Source: Gonatopus flavifemur | Taxonomy: Eukaryota; Arthropoda; Insecta; Hymenoptera; Dryinidae | Assembly: GCA_018340375.1 (NCBI GenBank) | Contig: JAFFJZ010000007.1 | Location: 28,184,001-28,248,000 of the forward strand | Direction: 5' to 3' | DNA length: 64,000 bases | Shown: one piece after another, positions 34,683 through 45,885 of the stretch | How the letters are laid out: each line of letters opens with the position of its first letter | How positions within the stretch are numbered: position 1 is the first letter of the stretch | Translations under genes and position numbers: made by a program | The notes under the pieces: model-generated | What the model was told of the DNA's origin: nothing | The model's input: the letters and a program-made list of their open reading frames with translations, nothing else | The model's database searches: none

Positions 34683-34905
34683 CTCAGCCAGCACAGATGA
34701 TCAATTTGAATTCATGAAGACTTCTCAAAGACCTCTTAAATTCAAAATGAAAACGTATTGAATGCCTGAAGAATTCATGATGAAGACTCGACATGCGTTT
34801 TTCTTTCCTAACATTAAGTTGTTCATTAAGATTTCATTTTGAATTCGTTGAATTCATATTGAACTCATTATTAGTTGCATAACGGGTGTTCTTGTGCTGT
34901 CTGGA
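34683..34905. mobile_element. MITE, CCCAGNCAGCACA-type ends, TSD TA
   Basis: Left CTCAGCCAGCACAGATGATC (CTC for CCC), right CTTGTGCTGTCTGGA (GGA for GGG), TA on both flanks. The interior has GAATTCATGAAGACTTC and TGAATTCATATTGAACTC palindromic words as in 37407-37689. Confidence 0.65.
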
Positions 34906-37071
34906 TATGAATTTGTGTTTGGTGCTGCGACTCAGATCTAGAAACAGTTTTAGGATTGAATAAATCATCATCAGGTTAACCCGAGATATGATAAAGACTC
35001 AACAAAGCCATCTGGAATGAGGTGAACCTGATTAGGGTTGAGTATGGAACACGAATTTTGAGATATACAGGAAATCCAAATCAGGATTCCCTCGAATTAT
35101 CTCAAGAGTTGAAGTAGGTTTCCAATATCAGTCTATCTTAAAATAACAAACAACGTCCAAAACTTGTCCGAAAGTGTCGCGTAAGACATCTTTTTAGATA
35201 TCTGTTAGAGTATTGTCTAGAAGATATCCTTTAATTCGATTCAACTAAAAAGATTGACGAGATTGCTTTGACTTTGAGGGTAACTTTGACAGTTCTTGAA
35301 GCCGCTTTTGGTATGAGATTATTTCTCATGAAATCCTAATTAGTTTCTCCTGATAAATTCCTCATATAATAATGAAGCGTAACATGACTCGTCAGTCCCC
35401 GATAAGATTCCTTTCCCAGAACTTGGACTGGATCAAGGTTTCTAGATGGAAAAGAAACGAATAGCAATCATGATTACTCCCTATATCTTTTGAAAGAAAA
35501 GAATAAAACACTTATTCCACAAGACCGTAACTTACAATGCATTTTTTGCATAAACTTGTTGACCAACTTGTTGATCTGTCGAGAATACTTTGAAGGAGAT
35601 GAAATTAGAAGAATCGAGTTCGCCATGGGAAAGAAAATAAAATCATTCTCTTACAGGGACAAAACACAATGAATATGATTCAGTCATCGGATAATTATCA
35701 TAATTTCTCTTGCACTTTACCGAATCTCCGAACCGCGATTGAATATTCATCCGTACCAGGAATCATACTAATTTATCGAATTAAGGAGTGTCGGCTTATT
35801 CATTTTCAACTTCCTTGTCCATGCTTGATTCCATTCATCGGCTGCTCGATGGTCGCAACATATAAATTCAATCAAAGAAAGAGGAAAAGGTAAAGGGTAA
35901 AATACAGTGACAAACGCAAAGACTCACGTATCGTATCGGACTGTCGTCTTTACTGCTGGTCGTTCATCTTTCATGGTGACAGCAATCAGAGATATCGAGA
36001 TTTCCTTCGTCCGTGGGGGGAATTTTATAACGTTGATGTATTACCACTTCCAGCAACTCTTGATAATGCGTGAACACTGAATTCAACGATAAATAATAAT
36101 CCCTCTTTATAACAATCACCATAATTTTTCTTACGTATATTTCTTTTCTCGATTTTCCATAATGGAACTCCATTAAAGATTATTGTTGCTGCGAATCAAG
36201 GCCGAATTTTGCTCGGGAAGTATGGATTCGTATACTTGGATATGTGAAGATAATTGATCGATCGTTTTGTTTTAAAATAGAAATTCTCATTTTTATTCGA
36301 ATGTCCATTATGAACTTTGAGAAGTGTTGAATTGGAATTAATGAAAAATTGACCGAAGGATCGATCTTTGATAAGTTTTATTCAAGTCTGAATACAGGAA
36401 CATGAATATTTTCATGTAAGTTTGATTTATGAATGAACCAAACGCCGCTTTGAAACGCTCCATTCTTTACCGTCTAGATCATTATCGTATAAATACGATT
36501 ACTACACCGCACTATGGATGCACCCATTCAACGTACACACTCGTTCATACACGCGTTTAGAATAAAATATCCAAGAAAGTTGTTCATCGACACATCTCTA
36601 TCTTGTGGTCTTCAATGGTGTATGAACCAACGTATACGTTAAAAATACTTCACCGACTATCCGACTCGTTTGGGATGTTAAAATTTCCTCACAACGATCA
36701 TGCATGTCATCCGAGCCCTTGATATTTCTGTCATCGCCGCTAACACCTGTTCGGTATTTATTTGTGTTCTTTTGATCCTCAGTAATAAGAATGCAACTGA
36801 TGTTTAAATGTATTTTATATTCTGAAGTCATCTTTGAGCCTGGATGAAAAAAAGAGATTGTATGATGGAAAACGTAAGCGCGTTTCGAATAATGTGCTCG
36901 AGTTTGAAAATAGAAGTATAAATAAAAGGGAATACTAATATAGGAGGAATTATTATCAGATTATGATTAACTGTGTGGCAAATGATTTTTCAAATACTGT
37001 AGACGAAGAAAATCAAATTATTCTGAATCTGTCTGGATTTCTTTTTGCTTCCGCCCTTTTTTCAATACATG
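34906..37071. other. Unique AT-rich sequence, no gene recognised
   Basis: AGATATCT words cluster at 35155-35235. The 60-77 codon open frames (35490-35893, 35964-36173, 36598-36831) have no recognisable motif. Confidence 0.4.
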
Positions 37072-37365
37072 CCCTGGTGAAAGGGAAGCGTGTATTAGAA
37101 AGTGTCGGGAACGTTGTTGGAAAATATTAGAAACGTGGATTTAAGCGTATACCGAGCGTCAAGTGGAACATTAAGAGTAGTTCGAACGTATATTTGAAGT
37201 GTTTGAAGCGTATCGGAAGAAACACCAATTTCATAGAAACTAGGCTTCACGCATGGAAGCGTAATCCAAGAGTGGATAGGAAGTATTAAAGGAGTATTAC
37301 AAAAGTCATCTGAAACATTCTTACGTTTCCGTTACTCTTTAGGACACGCTTCCCTTTCACCAGGG
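37072..37365. mobile_element. 294-bp MITE, CCCTGGTGAAAGGGAAGCG ends, TSD TG
   Basis: Ends CCCTGGTGAAAGGGAAGCGT and ACGCTTCCCTTTCACCAGGG are perfect inverted repeats of at least 20 bp, with TG on both flanks. The interior repeats AAGCGT and GGAACGT words. The clearest member of the CCC...GGG class. Confidence 0.9.
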
Positions 37366-37406
37366 TGGTTGCGTCGGTAGGTGGTGGTCGAAATAGGTTA
37401 GGTAAT

Positions 37407-37689
37407 CCCATACAGCACAAAAGTCCCCGCAAAGAGCTCACGTTATCACAGTAAATATGAATTCATTATGAATAGTTTGAATTCAAAATGAACTCTCAAT
37501 GAATAACTTAATCTTCAGAAAGAATTCATATCCCGAATTCATAAAGAACTATCCAGGCATTCGACATATATGCATTTTAAATTCATTGAGTTCATATTGA
37601 ATTCATTTTTACTGTCATAACGGGGACTGTTCGAGAAGTTCTTTCAGAAGTTTTTGTGAATCCAAAATGATCAATTTGTGCTGTGTGGG
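37407..37689. mobile_element. 283-bp MITE, CCCATACAGCACAAA ends, TSD AT
   Basis: Left CCCATACAGCACAAAAG, right AATTTGTGCTGTGTGGG, AT on both flanks. The interior carries GAATTCATTATGAA... and TTGAATTCATTTTTACTGTC inverted words. Confidence 0.8.
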
Positions 37690-37786
37690 ATGAATGTTAC
37701 ACAGTCAGGTTAGACATGATTCAACATAACAACATCGTCATATTAGTGAATTTTTGATTACATCACAAATTTTTACTTGATCGAAG

Positions 37787-38650
37787 ATGTCAGTTTTTGA
37801 GCCGAATTCTCGTCATTTGCGGGAAATTCTGATTTTCTGCTTTCATTTGAAGAAAACTGCGGCTGAGGCTCATCATCGAATGTTCTCAAGTACTTACGGT
37901 GAGGCCGCTTTGAGTGAAAGAACGTGTCGTGAATGGTTTCAACGGTTCAAGAGGGTGATTTTAACGTTGAGGACCGACATGGCGGTGGGAGAAAGAAAAT
38001 TTTTGAAGATTCCGAATTGGAGGCATTACTTGATGAAGACTCGTGCCAAACACGAGAAGAATTGGCAGGGTAATTGGGAGTAACTCAACGAACCATTTCG
38101 AAACGCCTCAGAGCCATGGGAATGATTCAGAAACAGGGGAATTGGGTTCCGTACGAATTGAAGCCAAGAGATGTTGAATGACGTTTTTTTACTTGCGAAC
38201 AGCTGCTTCAAAGACAGAATCGAAAGGGGTTTTTACACCGCATTGTGACCGGCAACGAAAAATGAGTCCACTACGATAATCTGAAGCGCAGAAAATCTTG
38301 GGGAATGCCCGGACATGTCCCCACGGCGACGGCTAAACCAAATATTCATGGTGCTAAGGTTACGCTATGCATTTGGTGGGATCAGCTCGGTGTCGTGTAT
38401 TATAAGCTATTGAAACCGAGTGAAACCATTACAGGGGATCGATATCGAACGCAGTTGATGTGTGTAAGCCCAGCATTGAAGGGGAAACGGCCACAGTACC
38501 AAGAAAGACACGATAAAGTTATCCTCCAACATGATAATGCTCGGCCACATGTCTCAAAACCGGTCAAGACATTTGGAAACACTAAAATGGGAAGTCTAGA
38601 AACCCCTAATGTTTCTATGGTGATCGAACGAAACATTGTGAATCCAACAT
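37787..38650 (+). pseudogene. Mariner (mauritiana-type) transposase relic, frameshifted
   Basis: The N-terminal helix-turn-helix region is readable from 37787 (LIFCFHLKKTAAEAHHRM then TCREWFQRF). The frame shifts near 37950; a shifted frame gives EDSELEALLDEDSCQTREEL, and the linker resumes as AMGMIQKQGNWVPYEL. At the first catalytic motif the usual Asp codon reads Asn (HRIVTGNEK) and the next Trp position is TGA. From 38305 the DDE domain continues (ATAKPNIHGAKVTLCIWWDQ; second Asp in ILQHDNARPH). The third Asp region is missing: the sequence ends after about 38610 against a mariner on the other strand. Overall this is an old, dead copy; clear terminal repeats were not found. Confidence 0.85.
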
Positions 38651-39455
38651 CATCTTTTTTTCCGTGTAGCCTTCAATGCGCGTAGCGATTCACGTTCAAT
38701 TTAATGTCTTCAATTGATTCAAAATGATTTCCCCGGAGCGGTCGTTTGAGTTTGCTGGATAGTTAGAAGTCACACGGAGCTAAATCAGGCGAATACGGTG
38801 GTTGCGGCACGTTTAATTTAATGTCTTCAATTGATTCAAAATGATTTCCCCAGAGCGGTCGTTTGAGTTTGCTGAATAGTCAGAAGTCACACGGAGCTAA
38901 ATCAGGCGAATACGGAGGTTGCGGCACGATATTGGTTGAAAATTTGGCGAAAAACTCACGAAGAATCAATGAGTGATTTTGGGAACAATCGTACTTTCAC
39001 TTTTCTTAGGCCCAAATGATCTTTCAAAATGGTTTTCACTGATCCTTCCGATATTCCAACGATGCCTGTAAGGTCTCTGAGTGTTAATCGTCGATTCCCA
39101 AGCACCAATTCTTTGATTTTATTAACGTGTTGATCATCAGTTGATGTTGATAGCCGTCCTGGACGTGGTTCGTCGTCAACGCGTTTTCGACCCTCTTTGA
39201 ACAATTTGTACCAATCAAAAACACGTGCTCGCGACGAACAATTATCACCGAAGACCTTTTGCAACATTCTGAACGTTTTGGCAACAGAAATTTGATTCCG
39301 CACACAAAATTTAATGGCACTTCTTTGTTGAATGATCTCACTAATTGTAAAAACTAGCGACGGCCAATACTTTGAATTATAAGTACGTATTTACTTTTTG
39401 AGAATAAAGTCTCAAATTTTGGGAAAAAACGGTGGAAGCAAAGTTGTACACCTAA
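38650..39455 (-). mobile_element. Internally deleted second mariner, facing the first
   Basis: The outer (5') end is TTAGGTGTACAACTTTGCTTCC on the minus strand, ending at 39455 beside a TA. This is a mariner-type terminal repeat. The other terminus is missing, apparently lost where it meets the mauritiana-type relic. The transposase frame is described separately. Confidence 0.75.
38691..39303 (-). pseudogene. Mariner transposase: N-terminus fused to C-terminus, with 117-bp in-frame duplication
   Basis: From 39303 the N-terminal DNA-binding region is intact for about 115 codons (VFDWYKLFKEGRKRVDDEPR, GRLSTSTDDQHVNKIKEL, two helix-turn-helix segments), then jumps, near 38960, to the last third of the DDE domain (REFFAKFSTNIVPQPPYSPD LAPCDF). 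The middle with the first two catalytic Asp residues is deleted. The C-terminal piece, PPYSPDLAPCDF to ESIEDIKLN, is present twice in tandem (38808-38924 and 38691-38807), period exactly 117 bp = 39 codons, so the duplication kept frame. Both copies share a TGA at the same place after DF, where the family usually has an aromatic residue, so that stop predates the duplication. Confidence 0.85.
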
Positions 39456-40216
39456 TAGCATAATTGATGATTTTGAATTCATAAAGACTTCTCTAAGAAC
39501 CATGGATTCCTTCTTCAAATTTAAAATTGTTACTCTCGAAAGATCTTTATAAATCTCCAAATATTCATCCCTGAAATTCTAGTTTTCCTAATTGTTCATG
39601 GATATTTTTACAAAATGAACAGTCAGCAGACTTGTTCAAAATTCCATTCTTCAGGAGTGGAATTTCACTCTTCCTGGTCTTGCAGTATTTTCACTCTTCA
39701 AGAGTGAATTTTTCACTCCAAGGAATTTAGGGAGTTAAATATAATTTTTCTCTCAGTTCACTGAATTGGAAGAAACGGATTGAAAAAAACTCAACATTGC
39801 TCCACCATTTGGCTCTCCTTTCATAATCATGGAACTCAGACATTCATTTAGTAATTCCAAAAAAATTTAATGTGACCTTGTTTTGGGAACTTGTGCTATC
39901 TGGAGAAGATATCTGAAAAACGCTGGTAATTTACTTTGGAAAAATACCCGCGGAATCTTGTGTTTCGCAGCAGGGAAAGTCGGGAATTTAACATAAGCCT
40001 TGTGCTCGACACTCTGAAAACTCCACCCTGATGGAAAGATTTTACTGGAAATTATTGAAATTTTCAGAGATTTTCAATGAAGAATTTTTCAAGGATATTC
40101 GTAGATATTCGGAAAAACGGGCTCAATAAGCGAGAGTTTTCCAAAATTTTTCAGAATCTTGCAGTAAAATTCAGAAATTTTATTTCACTCTTTCAAATTA
40201 CTTTGATATTTGATGT
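39456..40216. other. Intergenic; TTTCACTC relic 2
   Basis: At 39645-39735 there are CTTCAGGAGTGGAATTTCAC and CTCTTCAAGAGTGAATTTTT words as in 14440-14600 and 49725-49990. A segment at 39460-39500 (GATTTTGAATTCATAAAGAC) resembles the interior of 34683-34905. No gene. Confidence 0.4.
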
Positions 40217-40422
40217 TCTTGAAGTTTGAATCATTTATAGAAACGGAACGGAAACTAAGACTCACAAAATCTAATAAATCATCAGTGTTTATATTTCTGA
40301 ATTAACTTCTTGGAACTGGAAACATCGTTTGAAGAATGTTCTGCAAAATTTTGGGATTTTAACAGTTGAGTAATTCGTTATTCCATCACCAATTCGTTCC
40401 AATAAACGATTCAAACTTCAGC
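40217..40422 (+). repeat. Dispersed repeat (GTTTGAATCGTT ends), copy 3
   Basis: GAAGTTTGAATCATTTATAG...AAACGATTCAAACTTCAGC; same motif order as 12537-12751, including AAACGGAACGG and TAATAAATCATC. Confidence 0.75.
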
Positions 40423-40478
40423 AACATGATATTTTTCCAAGTTGTCCGAGCAGGAATTAATATAGGGAACGCTTTAGG

Positions 40479-41059
40479 CCACATCAGGACCCCAAGTGCG
40501 TATTAACGACGAGCCCAATCTACGCCCAGGGTGGGTGCCCATGCTGTCCAACGTGGGGCCAAGCTGGAAAGACAAATGGGGTCAACATTGAGATGATAAC
40601 ATTGTTCCAAGCTTGGCTGTATTGCTTTGCTCGAGGATTGGTGACACCATGGGCCCAGCATGAATCCAGACTAGGCAATCAAAACTGCCCCTCCCTTTTT
40701 TTTTTTAATTGGAAAATTTCTTTGAATTCTACCCCAGCGGGCATGAATTTCAGCCCCACTTTGGCCCAGTGGGACCAAAATTCATACACGCTGAGGGTTG
40801 TACGCACATGCTCGGGATATAAATTCACCCCAATCTTGGCCCAACGCTGGTCCAAATTAGAGGCCAAGTTCAAATGTGCCCGCACTCAGATTCATTATTT
40901 CCATCTTTTACCAACCCTAATTGGATGGGGAAGCACAACAGGGCCAAGATTCAACCATTATGGGCCCCATCGTCATTCCCCAATACTGGGTTAAAGAGGA
41001 TGGACCTGGCCTGGGGCCCATTGTCATTATAGGCAATACACGCGTGGGACCTGATGTGG
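40479..41059. mobile_element. GC-rich inverted-repeat element, GGGCCC words
   Basis: Left CCACATCAGGACCCCAAGTG and, on the other strand, right CCACATCAGGTCCCACGCGT form the ends. The interior is full of TGGGCCC, TTGGCCCA and GGGGCCAAGCTGG words, style like 8759 and 12020 elements but much longer, with at least one smaller inverted unit inside (CAGCGGGCATGAATTTCAG...CATACACGCTGAGGG, about 40733-40797). The compositional contrast with the AT-rich surroundings is sharp. Confidence 0.55.
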
Positions 41060-41626
41060 TTACTGGATCTTGAGCTAGATTTCTCCAAAATCGTTGTTAT
41101 ACCAACTTTTTCTTGTGCGAGAGGATACATATGCATGCAAAACTTTTTTCTGAATATTCAATCATGACAAGATTTAAACTACGCTTCAGTGTTTCAATTC
41201 GTTGATAGTCTCAGAAAACGATGGTAAAGAATTTCTTTTGGAAAAAATCGGCGTTATTTATCGATTTAATCAAACGAATCGAGGAAGGAATGTGCCTATC
41301 TGTTCGCAGAGTATTCTTTCTCTTTTTTCCATTCAATTATCCTTAAACTAAATGAGAACCGAAGCGCGGCAAATCGATTCAATGGATGAATAATTGTTTA
41401 CACGACTTGTTTACGACAGGGTGGACATTTAAGCGCCACGATACGCGTGTTTCGTGCGATGTATTCCGTTAACGCCTGTGTACGCTGATTCTTCTTCGTA
41501 CTCTCGAGAAGAATCCCGATGAGTTATACATGTTTTACGGATCAAGAAATGACCATGATTTAGATGGCCTTCATTCATTGTATATGTATCATACCGTCTT
41601 TGAATATTAAAACAAATTAAAAATCT
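41060..41626. other. Unique sequence, no gene recognised
   Basis: Less AT-rich near 41400-41480, with no element ends or exon evidence. Confidence 0.4.
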
Positions 41627-41686
41627 CCGGGGAAAAAAGTTTAGTTCTATTTAGATTTCATCAGATCTGATTAGATCCTAATTTTA

Positions 41687-42112
41687 CAGGGCCGTCTTTC
41701 ATAGTCAAGGGGCCCTAGGCCCGAAATGCTTGGGGGCCCATATGAGGAAATCTTTTTGCTTATATATATATATAAATTTCTTTTTCGGAAATTTTTATTG
41801 AATGACCTTCGCAGTACAATGACAGAACGAAGATTAAATAGTTTGTCATTAATGTTTATTGAATCTAATGTACTGGATTGTATTGATGTTGAAGCAGTGA
41901 TAACTGACTTTTCTCTTTAAAAAGTGAGAAATAAAATTATTTGTGAATAGAAAAAATTCGTATCATTTTTGACTTCTTTTATTATTTTACCTTTCAAAGA
42001 ATTCCTTTTTTTGTAAAATTAAAAAAAAATGGTAGTCCAAAGAGTTGGGGGCCCCTATCAGCCTGGGGCCCTAGGCCCGAGCCTACCTCGCCTATGCTCA
42101 AAGACGGCACTG
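41687..42112. mobile_element. hAT-like MITE, CAGGGCCGTCTTT ends
   Basis: Left CAGGGCCGTCTTTCATAG and, on the other strand, right CAGTGCCGTCTTTGAGCATA; flanks TAATTTTA and GAATTTTA match in 7 of 8 bases, the 8-bp duplication expected of hAT. Interior has GGGGCCCTAGGCCCGA on both sides. Inserted in the outer element. Confidence 0.75.
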
Positions 42113-42380
42113 GAATTTTAGCTCACAAGATCAAATTCAGATCTATTCAGATCTCGATAAATCTGGCTACACGGGGAGAATATTATATTTGAAATTACTA
42201 TAAAAACATACCAACAAGGGACCAGACTAGCCACATGAGACGAAATTGTACGATCTTAGTTTAATTTACTATAAAAAATTTCGAAACAAGCATCAATTTT
42301 GGCACTAACGAACATCATCACGGTATTTTATAGCTAATTTCACGGTTCTTTTCATATTTATGCGTATTTATAGTAATATA

Positions 42381-43544
42381 CAGGGTGTCTCATTTTAAAT
42401 AGCCAGGGCTTATATCTGCCAAAGTAATGGGGCTGGAAGAAAAAGTCTCAGGAGAAAGTTGCAGGGTTCAGAGGGAGACATTTGATGATAACCTCGATTT
42501 CGACCTCAGACTCCATCTTTTCAAATGAGACCTCCTATTTTTGACTACATCCTTGGAATTTCGCGTTGAAAACCAAGAAACTTTTGTCTGAACTAGTGTC
42601 CTGAAATTCGCGAAGGTGGCGATCTAATCGATGAAGAAAGAAAGGAAATTCCAGAAACACTCTTACCGCTTTCTGTGCGAAACGACACTGACCTCTCCAG
42701 TTATTTCTTCCCAACAGGGCCGAATTAAGGGCCAATGGCCTCATTGGCCCCCACCTGCCTTAATCCGGCCCTGGTTCCCAATCTTCGGGGAACTGCCGTC
42801 GGCATTAGCGTTACCTAATGTGCACCACGAGGAGGTTGCGCAATGCGCAATCGGACTTTGCACATCACTGTGGCCCTGCAAAGGGCCGATTATTTTGACT
42901 AGAGAGGTATGTGTCTGGGGGTTTTGGGAATAGTCGGGTTCCATAATTGAGTGATAATTCCCTGATCCAATCATCTCGTGAATTCACCCGTACAACACCG
43001 GACATTTCTACGTTGCCTCCATGTTACCTTCACGTGGGATCTCCGTTCATACACGTTCTATCCACGTCCACCATTGATCGAAGTGGAGTCCACGGAGATG
43101 CGACGTAGAAATCGGTGGATGTGCTGTTAGGGACTAAATGCTCAAATACGTCACCTTCATTTGCGATACATACACGGCCCTGTTGAGGAGAAAAAACTGA
43201 AGAGGTAAGTATTGTTCCGCACAGAAAGCAACAAGAGTGTTTCTTGAATCTCCTTTCTTTCTTCATCGATTCTTTCGCCATCTTCGCAAATTTCAGGAAA
43301 CTAGTTCAGACAAAAGTTTCTTGGTTTTCAACGTACATTCCAAGGATGCAGTCAAAAATAGGGGGTCCCATTTGAAAAACACAAGTTGACCTCAAAATGA
43401 CCTTGAAGATGGAGTCTGAGGTCGAAATCGAGGTTATCATCAAATGTCCCCCTCTGAACCCTGCAACTTTTTCCCGAGGATTTTTTTTCCAGCCCCATTG
43501 CTTTGGCAGATATAAGCCCTGGCTATTTCAAATGGGGCACCCTG
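42381..43544. mobile_element. 1164-bp foldback, CAGGGTGTCTCATTT ends, TA target
   Basis: Ends CAGGGTGTCTCATTTTAAAT and, on the other strand, CAGGGTGCCCCATTTGAAAT, followed in both by AGCCAGGGCTTATATCTGCC. The element sits in a TATA-rich target (TA on both sides). Arms of about 340 bp contain GAGGTTATCATCAAATGTC and AAGAAACTTTTGTCTGAACTAG. A short palindrome at 42716-42774 (CAGGGCCGAATTAAGG...CCTTAATCCGGCCCTG) sits at the inner end of the left arm and looks like a tiny insertion. The core between the arms is not repetitive and has no recognised gene. Confidence 0.8.
42716..42774. repeat. ~59-bp palindrome with CAGGGCCG ends
   Basis: CAGGGCCGAATTAAGG and CCTTAATCCGGCCCTG face each other around GGCCAATGGCCTCATTGGCC. 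The CAGGGCCG terminus is hAT-like, but no 8-bp duplication is visible. Confidence 0.5.
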
Positions 43545-43630
43545 TATATATTATAGTATATTTATAGTAATTCATAACACAATATTTTCTTCGTGTAGAT
43601 CTTAACATATCTGGTTAGATCTGTGTAGAT

Positions 43631-43915
43631 CCCCAAGTAGCACCAGAATATACTATGAATGTTCTTCGAATATTCGAAATATGTTCTATGCACATTCGAA
43701 TGGGACTGTTTCATAGGTGCTATGCATATTCAACGAACGTATGTAATCGAATATACGACGGCAAGTTAATTGAACGTCGATTGAATGAATATCGTACATT
43801 TCGAATGTAATATGTACGTTTCCAAGTATATTTGAAACAGTCTCATCCGAACATTCTATGAACGTTCATTATATGTTCTTCGTTTATATACTCTGAAATT
43901 CTGTTGCTGCTTGGG
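43631..43915. mobile_element. 285-bp MITE, CCCAAGTAGCACCAGAA ends, TSD TC
   Basis: Left CCCAAGTAGCACCAGAATAT and, on the other strand, right CCCAAGCAGCAACAGAAT; TC on both flanks. The interior has many TTCGAATATTCGAA, GAACGTTC and TATGTACG palindromic words. Inserted in the outer AGATCTG element. Confidence 0.8.
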
Positions 43916-43980
43916 TCTCTGGATTGAATATCACGTTCAATCTTTATGAGCACTTGATTGTTCAACTACTAACAATTTTC

Positions 43981-45247
43981 CAGTGTTGCCAGAAGGTTAT
44001 AGACTCGCAGAGCTAGATGACGCAGCAGTCGGTGCTGTTCAGAGCTAAGTTAGAATTGGTGACAGTGCTAGATTTTTTTCGATGTTGCCAAATGTTAGTG
44101 CTAAAAAAAAACGCGGGAAAAATAGAGAATTTTGAATTTGTGAATTTTGCACATTTTGTTATATCAGGAATTTACATTCAGCAGAGTCAGAGTGTTTAGT
44201 GAGATACCTTGTATATTTATTTTTCCATTTTACATCTCCAAATAGATGTTCAGGGATATTTGATTCGATATTCAATGACCAAAATCATGTATCAATATAC
44301 TGTAAACCAGGGTTGTAAATTAGTTAATTAAAGAAGCACCCAATTAACAATTAGAATTTAATTCTTATTTGAAAGTTTCTTCAATTAAAAATTAAATTCA
44401 ATTCTTAATTGAAGTCGTTTCCAATTATCAAATAAATGTAATTGCTTTAAAATCAAGCAATGATTGATTGATTTTCCTGATGCGCTCTTGTTTTTCTGTA
44501 TTTATTAATTAAGAAAGAACAAGAAAACATAAGAAAAATGGATCAACCATTGCTTGATTTTGAATCAATTAAATTGATTTGTCAAATGGAAATTACCTCC
44601 ATTGAGAATTTAATTTAATTGTTTGTTGCAAACAAATTTCAATTAAGAATTTAATTTAATTTTTAATTGAGAAAAATTTCAATTGAAAATTAAATTTTTA
44701 TTGTTCATTGAACGTCAATTCAAATTAGTTTTAATTGAATGACTTCCAACCCTGCTGTAAACTGGACTTTTTTCTAACAAAACAATATTTTTATTTGACC
44801 AAATATATATATATATATATATAATGATTTTTTTCAAAATAGATATGCTGCAAGACCTATCCCCTTAGGGTGAATCAAACTAATCCTTGAAAATTTTGCC
44901 ATCAGGTAATCATTTATTCAATAATCAACATATTTCCAATAATAATCCTCAATCACGATACAATAAATACTTTTTATTCCAACGAATAATTTCAATTTAA
45001 ATAATCCTTTGGCATAGAAGGAAACTCTTCATATGAATTATAGAACTTTCCATTATGCAAATAACTCAGATAATTAAAATTTTCAATCAGTAATGACCTA
45101 TAAATATATGTTCCATTTGAAAAAATAGTGCTAGATATTTAATCTAAGTGCTATCCATAGTGCTAAGTGCTGTACTTAAAAATTCAGGGCTAGAAATGTT
45201 TTCATAGTGCTAAATCTAGCAACCGTGTTGCTGTTCTGGCAACACTG
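43981..45247. mobile_element. hAT element with perfect 8-bp duplication CAATTTTC
   Basis: Ends CAGTGTTGCCAGAA and TTCTGGCAACACTG are perfect 14-bp inverted repeats; CAATTTTC occurs immediately outside both ends (43973-43980 and 45248-45255). This is diagnostic of hAT. The interior has AGTGCTA words at both ends and no transposase frame, so it is non-autonomous. It carries the second hAT element at 44308-44754 and an (AT)n run near 44802-44823. Confidence 0.9.
44308..44754. mobile_element. hAT MITE inside a hAT element, 8-bp duplication CTGTAAAC
   Basis: Ends CAGGGTTG and CAACCCTG, with CTGTAAAC at 44300-44307 and again at 44755-44762. The interior is made of AATTAA/TTAATT words (ATTAAATTC, AATTTAATT) that fold extensively. 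A clear hAT insertion within the hAT element at 43981-45247. Confidence 0.9.
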
Positions 45248-45292
45248 CAATTTTCTGATATTTCCCCATGTATGAATTCAAATTTGAACATG

Positions 45293-45793
45293 CCCTAGTA
45301 GAAATTATGATTGGGAATTAGATGGGTCCCAGCTAATTTTCCCAGATGTTAGGTTGGTTTCTAGCTAGTTTTTTAACGCACTTTCTAGCCTGTGCCCATC
45401 CAGATGTCCCAGGGAATTTCTAGAATGTTGTTCAAATTGGGAATTAGAAATGTGAAATCATGTGTTTCTTTGTAAAATCACACCTATGAATAAGATAACA
45501 ATGTATTTTGACATGTAATCTCCAGTCAAGAACGTTGCTTTTGGATTTACTTCCACAACATAATCCTGAGTGACAAATTGAAACGTTGGGGCTTCCTTTT
45601 ATTCCTCTGACCACGTTGATGGACTATCAATGTCACTGTACGATCAATTGACGCATGAAAAATCTGCATAAACCAACTAAATGTTGGGGTATTAAAGTCA
45701 AATTGGCTGAAATATGTTATCCAGTTGCCCCCATGTGGGTCCCATCTAGTACGTGGATGGTCAATGGGACGCCCAGACAAATTTCTACCAGGC
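45293..45793. mobile_element. 501-bp MITE, CCCTAGTAGAAAT...ATTTCTACCAGGC, TSD TG
   Basis: Left CCCTAGTAGAAATTATGATT, right ACAAATTTCTACCAGGC (last G mutated to C), with TG on both flanks. GGGTCCCAGCTAATTTTCCC near the left end and GTGGGTCCCATC near the right are part of the inverted ends. A 77-codon open frame inside is not a credible gene. Confidence 0.7.
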
Positions 45794-45885
45794 TGTGTGT
45801 TGACAAATACAAGCTAAAATCGCAGTTTTTCAGATCTCAATAGATCTGTTCAGATCTGACCAAAAATCAGATCTGGTCAGATCTA

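Larger units (their letters stand above)
42170..43595. mobile_element. Class B element, CACGGGGAGAA...TTCTTCGTG, TSD TA
   Basis: Left CACGGGGAGAATATTATATT, right ATATTTTCTTCGTG, TA on both flanks. Most of its length is the foldback inserted at 42381-43544, leaving only about 260 bp of its own, with TATAGTAAT words on both sides. Confidence 0.7.
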
